Shown: positions 58,000-64,000 of the stretch, one piece after another
How the letters are laid out: every line of letters starts with the position of its first letter
How positions within the stretch are numbered: position 1 is the stretch's first letter
DNA from: Lapidilactobacillus wuchangensis
Lineage (GTDB): Bacteria; Bacillota; Bacilli; Lactobacillales; Lactobacillaceae
Reading direction: 5' to 3'
Assembly: GCF_003946645.1 (NCBI RefSeq)
Contig: NZ_RHOU01000002.1
Span: 312,456 to 376,455, forward strand
DNA: 64,000 nucleotides
Notes under the pieces: model-generated
The model's database searches: none
The model's input: the letters and a program-made list of their open reading frames with translations, nothing else
Told to the model about the DNA's origin: nothing
Made by a program: the position numbers and the translations under genes

Positions 58000-59535
58000 T
58001 TACATGTGCATGCCCATCTTTTTGTATGACTCCATTCCACCAAGCCAGAGTTGGTCCATTGGCACATTGCGTTCCTTGGCGAAAGTCATCATTTGGGTTT
58101 CGTGGTCGATCAACTGATACTTAGCATCAGGATTTTTCGGATCGATCACTTGCATTTGGGCCATCATGCCACCATCTTCATGTTCCAGAATATGGCAGTG
58201 ATACATGAAGACACCAGCAACGTGGAACCAAACTTTAATGCGGACGTGTTCGCCAGGGTTAACGCTCACGGTGTCTTTCAAACCAAGTTCATTTGGATAT
58301 GGCGCTTGACCGTTGCGTGAAATCACTTTGAAACCAGTGCCATGCATATGGAAGGGATGAATCATGCCACCCATTTCTGAGTTAGTATTGCTGATATCCC
58401 AAATTTGACATTTATTCATTGGCATCTTGTAATCAATGCGATTCATGACAAATTTCTTGCCATCAATCATCACGGCTTCGTCCATGCCTGACATTACCAC
58501 GTTTTTAACAGGTAAATCAGGATCAGGTTCTGGGTCAGGAATTTCATCAATTAGATTTTCAGGGATCACTTGATTGTCGGGTTGAAAATCATGAATGCGG
58601 AAAGTCATTAAGGCCACATCATCTGAATACAATGTGACGGTATCGCCAGCGTGATAACGACCAAAGTCCACGATAATTTCTTGACGTTCAGCGCAGGTCA
58701 ACATGATGTGATCAAATTCAACTGGGTGCGGCAACAAGCTTTTATCACCAGCAATTTGCGTAAATGGTAAGTCATCGCTAAAGTGCAAGCGCCATTCACG
58801 ACGATTAGCACCGTCTAACAAGCGAATTCGTAGTTTTTGCGTAGTCACATCAAAGTAAGGATTGATTGTCCCATTAATCATGGCAGTTGGGCCTTGAATG
58901 CCATCAGGATCATAATCAGCTCGATAATCCCACTGGTTATTCTCATGGAAGTGGCGATCTTGCAAAACTAGGGGAATATCGTCGACACCATAATGATGAG
59001 GAATTGGTAAGGCCGCTTCATGATCATCAGTCACGTAAGCGAAGGCAGCTAAACCGTGCCAAACTTGAGCAGCCGTTTCTGGACACGGATGAGCATGGAG
59101 CCAGTTCGTTGAGGCTAGCTGATTGATCTTAAAGGAAACATCACGACTGCCTTCAGGATAAACGGGGGCATGACAGCCACCATCTTCAATTGGGCCGGGG
59201 ATATCTAAACCATGCCAATGGAAAGTCGTGACTTCCGGCAAATGATTCACTAAATGTAGATGAATCGTTTGACCGTTTTTGAAAATAGCTGTTTCACCAA
59301 GAAGCCCAGTATTGTAACCCCAAGTTTTCGTTTTGGCACCAGGCAGCAACTGAGTTTCACCAGTTTGGGCGGTAATCGTATAATAAACATCTTGACCGTC
59401 AACCCGGTCAGGTTGTAAAACAGGCGGTACCCGCAATTTCATTTCTGGTACGTCAGGCCGCACTAGTGGCACATAACCAGCATCATGGGTATTGTAAGCA
59501 GACTCATCGAAAAAATAATCGTGATAAATTGACAT
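58000..59535 (-). CDS. Multicopper oxidase (laccase/bilirubin oxidase-like), no signal peptide
   Basis: 511 aa three-domain multicopper oxidase. All four copper-binding blocks are present: HWHG (near 104), HAHP (near 147), HPFHMHG (near 394) and HCHILEHEDGGM (near 449) with the type-1 copper Cys and axial Met. The N-terminus (SIYHDYFFDESAYNTHD) has no signal peptide, Tat motif or lipobox, so the enzyme should be cytosolic. Lactic acid bacterial homologues have been studied as laccases that oxidise phenolics and biogenic amines; copper detoxification is another option. Single minus-strand gene; ATG follows GGGAG. Confidence 0.9.
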   Translation of the reverse strand: MSIYHDYFFDESAYNTHDAGYVPLVRPDVPEMKLRVPPVLQPDRVDGQDVYYTITAQTGETQLLPGAKTKTWGYNTGLLGETAIFKNGQTIHLHLVNHLPEVTTFHWHGLDIPGPIEDGGCHAPVYPEGSRDVSFKINQLASTNWLHAHPCPETAAQVWHGLAAFAYVTDDHEAALPIPHHYGVDDIPLVLQDRHFHENNQWDYRADYDPDGIQGPTAMINGTINPYFDVTTQKLRIRLLDGANRREWRLHFSDDLPFTQIAGDKSLLPHPVEFDHIMLTCAERQEIIVDFGRYHAGDTVTLYSDDVALMTFRIHDFQPDNQVIPENLIDEIPDPEPDPDLPVKNVVMSGMDEAVMIDGKKFVMNRIDYKMPMNKCQIWDISNTNSEMGGMIHPFHMHGTGFKVISRNGQAPYPNELGLKDTVSVNPGEHVRIKVWFHVAGVFMYHCHILEHEDGGMMAQMQVIDPKNPDAKYQLIDHETQMMTFAKERNVPMDQLWLGGMESYKKMGMHM

Positions 59536-59802
59536 TTCTGATACTCCCTTCAGTAATTATTGCACCTTCATCTTACGCCTGAATAATTGGAAATGCTACT
59601 GACAGGCGTTTGCAGCAATTGTTAAGTCACTGAATAGTCGCTGGCAGCAAGGCTTTTAATATGAAAAATAGTTCATATCTAGCCGAAAATAATTCGTGAG
59701 TGGTTTGAGCAACGGGTTAAAATTAATATTAGGTATTTTATCTAGATTCGTGATTTTTACTTTTCTGGAAAGTTTAAATTATCGTGTACTTTCAAATTAA
59801 GG

Positions 59803-60279
59803 TTACCCTTTAAAAAATGCTAATATTGTAAAAATATTAGCTAAGAAACCTGTTGTGGCCAAAACAATAGATACTATTAAAGAAAGAATTTTTTTCTGTG
59901 GTTCTTCTGTTGATGGCCTTTTTTTATCGGCAGTTTCTGTATCATGAGAAAATAATTTTATTATTCCTGATACCAAGCCAAAGACTCCAAGCATCAACGT
60001 TATGATTAATAAAGATTTTGTGAATATATTTGGTAATAAGACAGCAACTAATATTCCAAGTAAAAGGAAAGCACAACCTAAAAAAATATTCGTGTATATT
60101 TTCCTTGTATAAATATTGTCCAATTCTATCCCCAATCCAGTGATGCCGAATGATACTAAAAACGTTCCTGCTATCATCATAGGTATATTTTTAAACAATA
60201 GTGGGCTAGCCACGCCTGCAACAATAAGGGCGGCTACTACACCAATTCCGGTTGAAGAATCATTTCGTTTGTTATTCAT
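59803..60279 (-). CDS. AT-rich orphan membrane protein
   Basis: 158 aa with about five hydrophobic segments (IGVVAALIVAGVASPLLF, IMIAGTFLVSFGITGLG-like, IFLGCAFLLLGILVAVLL, LLIITLMLGVFGLVSGII, ILSLIVSIVLATTGFLANIF) and a charged loop KKRPSTEEPQKK. No family recognised. Third-position use is much more AT-rich than its neighbours and the surrounding ~700 bp (59700-60450) is also AT-rich, which suggests recent acquisition. ATG 60279 follows GAAGGAAGGAAG. Confidence 0.6.
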   Translation of the reverse strand: MNNKRNDSSTGIGVVAALIVAGVASPLLFKNIPMMIAGTFLVSFGITGLGIELDNIYTRKIYTNIFLGCAFLLLGILVAVLLPNIFTKSLLIITLMLGVFGLVSGIIKLFSHDTETADKKRPSTEEPQKKILSLIVSIVLATTGFLANIFTILAFFKG

Positions 60280-60446
60280 GCTTTTTCTTCCTTCCTTCCT
60301 TCATTCTTAGTAATATGATTCATAACATATTATATACTTTTATTTTTTAATAAATCATTGCGTTCAGAGACATAAAAACACTGCATTTTAGTAGTATGTA
60401 GGAAATGATTTTATGCTGAGATATTAATCTTAGACAGGGTTTAGCG

Positions 60447-60489
60447 ACAAAAAAACTCGGTGCCTTAAGAAACAGCACCGAGCTTTGAT
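60447..60489 (-). terminator. Terminator of the pyruvate oxidase gene
   Basis: On the minus strand GCTCGGTGC / GCACCGAGT hairpin followed by T7, just past the stop codon. Confidence 0.88.
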
Positions 60490-60496
60490 TGATTCG

Positions 60497-62233
60497 TTAT
60501 TTTTCGAATTCTTTTAAATATTGGCTAAATGGGACTAAGTCTTGGGATTGGTAAGTGTCATTAAATTTGTCGATGGCTGCTTGGTCGAATTTTTCAGGGT
60601 CGAGTTGTAATTGCTCAACTGGTAATGGCCGTTCGTCAGCAATTTTGACATCGATCACGACTGGTTCAGTGGCTGTTTTGGCAAAATTAAAGGCAAACAT
60701 TAATTCTTGATAATTTCTAACAGTAAAGCCTTTAACACCGTAACCTTCAGCAACTTTACCAAAGTCAGCGTCGGCAATATCAACGCCGTAATGACTTTGC
60801 TTAGTATCATCTTGTTCAGCTTTAATGAAGCCGAAAGAGTTGTTGCTTAAAACCACGTTAATAATTGGTAAATGATATTTGGCTTGGGTGATCAAATCTT
60901 GAGCCACCATCGCAAAGCCACCGTCACCACTAATTGAGAAGACTTGGCGATCAGGATAGCTTAATTGGGCGGCAATGCTTGCAGGTAAACCGTAACCCAT
61001 GGTTGCAAACCAGCCAGAAGTAGTGAAGCGTTGTTTAGGATTCATCTTTAAGAAACGTAAACTGTCAATCGTCACGTTACCAACATCAATGTTGAAAATT
61101 GCGTCTTTTTTAGCAATTCGATTGATTTGTGCGAAGACTGGCTCAGGGCGTAAAGGTGACTTGGTATCTTTGCTCATGGTTTCAACCCAGTCATGCCAAT
61201 TTTGATTGTTGGCCAGGTTAGCTTTATACCAACCAGTTTCAGGCTGTTCGGTACCAGCAGCAATCAATGCTTGTAAAGTGGCTTTAACGTCGGCAAGAAT
61301 TGGTAAGTCAGTGCGATGGCGCTTGCCAAATTTAGTATTATCAATATCAACTTGAATGAAGGTTGCTTTAGGATCAAAGAAGTAATTCGCAAATGGATAA
61401 TCGCTACCCATAAATAAAATCAAGTCAGCATTTTGTAAGGCTTCAACAGAAGGCTTGGTTGCAACCCGACCAGCCGAAGCAAGGTAAGCCGGATTATCGT
61501 CAGGAACAATGCCTTTAGCTAGCGCTGAACTAGCAATTGGCAATTTATACATTTTAGCAAAAGTTTCGACTTCTTCAGTGGCACCTTTAGCGCCTAAGCC
61601 AATATAAAGAATTGGATGTTTAGCGGCTTCAATTAAGCGTAAAGCTTCAGCAACATCTTTAGCAGCTGGTTGCGAATAATTGACGCGGTAACTAGCAGCG
61701 GTTGATTCAAAGGTGTCAGGAATGTCTTCCCAGCCCAGACTAACAGGAATCGTCACCACGGCCACGCCTTGTTCCTTGTATGCATGCTTAATGGCTTGAT
61801 CAACCACGTGTGGTAAAGATTCTGGCGTCATGACGGTCCGATTATAAACGGCTACGTCAGTGAACATGGGATTTTCGTTCATTTCTTGGAAGTAATCAGT
61901 GTTCATCGTATCAGCGCCAACTTGGCCAATTAAAGCCAACATAGGCACGTGATCCATTTTGGCATCATAAAGACCGTTAAAGAGGTGAGTAGCACCAGGG
62001 CCAGCTGAACCAAAAGCAACCCCAATTTTGCCAGTGATTTTAGCATCAGCCGCGGCAGCAATGGCCCCGACTTCTTCGTGACGAACTTGAATATATTTAA
62101 TCCGGTCACGTTCGTTGAAAAATGCGTCCATACTTGAGTTAAACGAACCACCAGGAATGCCGTAAATATGATCGACACCCCAGTCTTCAAGAACCTTGAC
62201 CATTGCGATACCAGATTTAATTGTCTTTGACAT
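60497..62233 (-). CDS. poxB: Pyruvate oxidase
   Basis: Thiamine-diphosphate and FAD enzyme converting pyruvate, phosphate and O2 to acetyl phosphate, CO2 and H2O2. 578 aa, usual length. The cofactor Glu is in YIQVRHEEVGAIAAAAD (near 57). The ThDP/Mg motif is SGDGGFAMVAQDLITQAKYH with the downstream NNSFGFIKAEQDD. ATG 62233 follows GGGAGG; an earlier in-frame start at 62248 overlaps that site. The upstream region carries paired inverted repeats and a cre-like site, consistent with oxygen- and sugar-dependent control known for lactobacillary pox genes. Confidence 0.93.
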   Translation of the reverse strand: MSKTIKSGIAMVKVLEDWGVDHIYGIPGGSFNSSMDAFFNERDRIKYIQVRHEEVGAIAAAADAKITGKIGVAFGSAGPGATHLFNGLYDAKMDHVPMLALIGQVGADTMNTDYFQEMNENPMFTDVAVYNRTVMTPESLPHVVDQAIKHAYKEQGVAVVTIPVSLGWEDIPDTFESTAASYRVNYSQPAAKDVAEALRLIEAAKHPILYIGLGAKGATEEVETFAKMYKLPIASSALAKGIVPDDNPAYLASAGRVATKPSVEALQNADLILFMGSDYPFANYFFDPKATFIQVDIDNTKFGKRHRTDLPILADVKATLQALIAAGTEQPETGWYKANLANNQNWHDWVETMSKDTKSPLRPEPVFAQINRIAKKDAIFNIDVGNVTIDSLRFLKMNPKQRFTTSGWFATMGYGLPASIAAQLSYPDRQVFSISGDGGFAMVAQDLITQAKYHLPIINVVLSNNSFGFIKAEQDDTKQSHYGVDIADADFGKVAEGYGVKGFTVRNYQELMFAFNFAKTATEPVVIDVKIADERPLPVEQLQLDPEKFDQAAIDKFNDTYQSQDLVPFSQYLKEFEK

Positions 62234-62256
62234 AAAAAAGCCTCCCAATAAACTTA

Positions 62257-62370
62257 TTTAAAGTAAGTATAACTCTTTTTTTAGGAAAAGCGAGTAATCA
62301 TACTCGCAAAAGTTAACTTACTTTAAATGTAGCATAATTGTTGGGAGACGTGGGTGAAAAGCGCTTGCTC
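62257..62370 (-). promoter_or_regulatory. Regulatory region of the pyruvate oxidase gene
   Basis: TTTAAAGTAAGTATAACT (62257-62274) and AGTTAACTTACTTTAAA (62311-62327) form an inverted pair around a perfect palindrome GCGAGTA-ATCA-TACTCGC (62290-62307). A -10-like TATACT on the minus strand overlaps the gene-proximal repeat. Further upstream TGAAAAGCGCTTGC (62355-62368) resembles a cre site with two mismatches. Binding proteins are not known; CcpA at the cre-like site is plausible. Confidence 0.6.
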
Positions 62371-62381
62371 AATTGCAATGA

Positions 62382-62915
62382 TTAAGCAATCAAAACCATT
62401 TTTTTCAAGGCGCTAGTGCCAAACTGTTCGATTTCTTTAATGAGGATTTCAGCACAGGCATAACTATCAGCTAAGGCATGATGATGCTGAGTTAATTTAA
62501 TTTGTAAATAATCAGACACAGTGTTCAACCGATAATTAGGTAAGTCGGGATAAAATTTGCGGCTAGTTTTAACGGTGTCCAGTGTTAAAAAATGTGGCGG
62601 TTCAATGTCATATTTGCGTAAACTTTCTTGCAACACCTTGGTATCAAAGCGGGCATTGTGAGCCACCATTAATTGTTCCATTGAAAAAAGTGGGGCAATG
62701 TGCGGCCAAACTGCAGCAAAATTAGGCGCACCAGCCACGGACGCACTGGTCAGGCCATTAACTTTAGTATTCCAATAATCAAATTTGGCTTCCGGGTCGA
62801 TCAAAGTGTAAAAATGATTGACGATTTGATTGTCGCGAACGACAACCAAGGCCAATGAACAAGCACTATTAGGTTGGCGATTGGCAGTTTCAAAATCTAG
62901 GGCAATAAAATTCAT
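62382..62915 (-). CDS. DnaQ-like DEDDh 3'-5' exonuclease
   Basis: 177 aa exonuclease domain protein. ExoI LDFETANRQPNSACSLAL carries the first Asp/Glu pair (residues 7 and 9), ExoII HNARFDTKVL the next Asp, and ExoIII HHALADSYACAEIL the catalytic His and last Asp. It is too small for a polymerase fusion, so a stand-alone proofreading or RNA/DNA-trimming exonuclease is likely. It begins one base after the exonuclease III stop codon, suggesting a repair operon. Confidence 0.85.
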   Translation of the reverse strand: MNFIALDFETANRQPNSACSLALVVVRDNQIVNHFYTLIDPEAKFDYWNTKVNGLTSASVAGAPNFAAVWPHIAPLFSMEQLMVAHNARFDTKVLQESLRKYDIEPPHFLTLDTVKTSRKFYPDLPNYRLNTVSDYLQIKLTQHHHALADSYACAEILIKEIEQFGTSALKKMVLIA

Positions 62916-62916
62916 T

Positions 62917-63690
62917 TTAGTCTACTTTCTTCATCAAATCAGTGGTATCGAGTTCAATTGGGCAATGATCCGAGCCAACCACATCAGTTAGAATTTTGGC
63001 ATCAGTTAACTGGTCATTTAAATCAGGCGTGGTCATGAAATAATCGATCCGCCAACCAGCATTACGATCACGGGCATGGAAACGATAGCTCCACCATGAA
63101 TAAATATCAGTTTGATCAGGATAGAAGTGGCGGAAGGTATCAACGAAACCGGCAGCCATTAAGCGACTGAATGATTGGCGTTCTTCATCAGAAAAGCCAG
63201 CATTGTGATGATTGTTTTGGGGATTCTTCAAGTCAATTTCTTCGTGAGCCACATTTAAGTCACCACAGAAAATCACACTTTTTTGCTGAGCCAATTTGCT
63301 AACATAATCGCGAAAAGCTTGGTCCCATTCTAGGCGGTAGGGCAGCCGCTTCAGTTCGCCTTGAGAATTTGGCGTGTAACAAGTTAACAAATAGAAGTTT
63401 GGATACTCCAGCGTAATCACGCGACCTTCTTGATCATGCTCGGGGATGCCAAGACCATAAGTCACGTTTAAAGGCGCCTCGCGGGCAAAAATTGCTGTGC
63501 CGGAGTAACCCTTTCGTTCAGCGTAATTAAAGTATTGCTGATAGCCAGGCAAATCTAGCTCAACTTGGCCTGCTTGCATCTTCGTTTCTTGCAAACAAAC
63601 AAAGTCAGCATCAAAGTTTTGAAAAATAGGTAAGAAGTCTTTTTTTAAAACGGCTCGTAAGCCATTTACGTTCCAAGAAATAAATTTCAT
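62917..63690 (-). CDS. exoA: Exodeoxyribonuclease III / AP endonuclease
   Basis: Base-excision-repair nuclease, 257 aa, EEP fold. Catalytic blocks: KFISWNVNGLRAVLKK (Asn near 7), VCLQETKMQ (Glu near 36), CGDLNVAHEEIDLKNP (Asp/Asn near 147-149), GWRIDYFM and the C-terminal GSDHCPI His. ATG 63690 follows AAAGGAG. It heads a two-gene operon with the DEDDh exonuclease. Confidence 0.94.
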   Translation of the reverse strand: MKFISWNVNGLRAVLKKDFLPIFQNFDADFVCLQETKMQAGQVELDLPGYQQYFNYAERKGYSGTAIFAREAPLNVTYGLGIPEHDQEGRVITLEYPNFYLLTCYTPNSQGELKRLPYRLEWDQAFRDYVSKLAQQKSVIFCGDLNVAHEEIDLKNPQNNHHNAGFSDEERQSFSRLMAAGFVDTFRHFYPDQTDIYSWWSYRFHARDRNAGWRIDYFMTTPDLNDQLTDAKILTDVVGSDHCPIELDTTDLMKKVD

Positions 63691-63832
63691 TAGGCACTCC
63701 TTTGTCGAACAGTTTAATTAACCTCAGTTTAACAAAAAAATGGTTGAGATTGTAGTTAGAACCGAAAATACTGTCGTCTGGCTAATTATGGAAAAATATT
63801 AAAACAGAACGGTGTTTTACTTAGTTTCGTGG

Positions 63833-64000
63833 TTAAGTCGCTCCTTAGTTGAAAAGGTGGTTGCTGGGCGATTTAGAGGGCGTGGAACGCCGTGGCCATC
63901 GATTTGAACCAATTGAAAACCAAATTGTTTCAAATTCGAGGCTTATTCTAAGCGATAAATCGCTAAGAATAATTTCACGGCTGACGCCAATCGCCCAGCA
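63833..64000 (+). repeat. Composite structured repeat module M10 (cut by window end)
   Basis: Type-1 unit from the terminal GTTAAGTCGCTCCTTAGTTG through the 5' arm AGGTGGTTGCTGGGCGATT (63855-63873), middle stem GCCGTG/CACGGC, inner TTTGAACCAATT / AATTGTTTCAAA, and hairpin TATTCT-GCGAT/ATCGC-AGAATA. The 3' arm AATCGCCCAGCA runs into the edge at 64000. The 63691-63832 stretch holds nothing else recognisable. Confidence 0.88.

Overview
This 64 kb window reads as chromosomal DNA of a low-to-medium GC Firmicute of the family Lactobacillaceae. The gene orders pst-phoU, hprK-lgt-gpsA-trxB, uvrB-uvrA, rapZ-yvcK-whiA, clpP, cggR-gap-pgk-tpiA-eno and secG-est-rnr-smpB are typical of lactobacilli. A pyruvate oxidase, frequent TTG starts and strong AGGAGG ribosome sites fit the same group. 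I cannot fix the genus from sequence alone. No prophage, transposase, CRISPR array or rRNA operon is visible; there is one tRNA (Arg-CCG).

Layout. 1-3751: phosphate ABC transporter (pstC partial, pstA, two pstB) and phoU. 4667-5347 (-): YoaK/DUF1275 membrane protein. 5587-7867: a LiaX-PspC-small membrane protein cell-envelope stress cluster. 8808-13061: hprK-lgt, gpsA, trxB. 13244-14560: purine permease with candidate PurBoxes. 15395-17113: phosphoglucomutase. 17323-17961: HD nucleotidase. 18958-23843: uvrB-uvrA behind a LexA-like box. 24633-28569: HdeD-like protein, rapZ-yvcK-whiA and an OhrR-like regulator, then tRNA-Arg. 28900-30687: TSUP exporter (-) and GT8 glycosyltransferase (+). 30816-31412: clpP behind a CtsR operator. 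32485-38099: cggR-gap-pgk-tpiA-eno with a tandem CggR operator. 39032-42907: secG, esterase, rnr, smpB. 43140-48316: LCP protein, membrane proteins, an unknown gene and an autoregulated TetR. 48633-53127: FetAB-like exporter and GDPD protein (-), plus a small membrane protein with an apparent ATT/ATC start. 53352-57172: heterodimeric ABC exporter and a DUF2187 protein. 58000-63690 (all -): cytosolic multicopper oxidase, AT-rich orphan membrane protein, pyruvate oxidase, DEDDh exonuclease, exonuclease III.

The most striking content lies between genes. Ten long intergenic intervals, about one per 6.4 kb, each hold a 550-830 bp composite repeat module (M1-M10). A standard module has a 'type-1' cloverleaf-like unit of about 150 nt, a central bidirectional terminator-like hairpin, a conserved linker, and a 'type-2' unit that is roughly an inverted relative of type-1. 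Stem sequences differ between copies, but the two sides of each stem change together: outer arms, middle stem, both inner hairpins and the central hairpin all show compensatory changes. In most modules the type-1 unit comes first in the direction of the upstream gene's transcription and begins within tens of bases of its stop codon. A second family (element B, about 125 bp, three copies plus a fragment, upstream of gpsA and of the HdeD-like gene) also shows compensatory stem changes. These look like mobile or amplified structured elements, acting as RNA 3' ends or as DNA cruciforms, and I cannot assign them to a named family.

Together the genes cover phosphate uptake, carbon-catabolite control (HprK, CggR, cre-like sites), lower glycolysis, nucleotide-excision repair, envelope homeostasis (LiaX, LCP, RapZ/YvcK/WhiA, Lgt), protein and RNA quality control (ClpP, SmpB, RNase R) and oxygen-linked metabolism (pyruvate oxidase, TrxB, OhrR-like regulator, multicopper oxidase).
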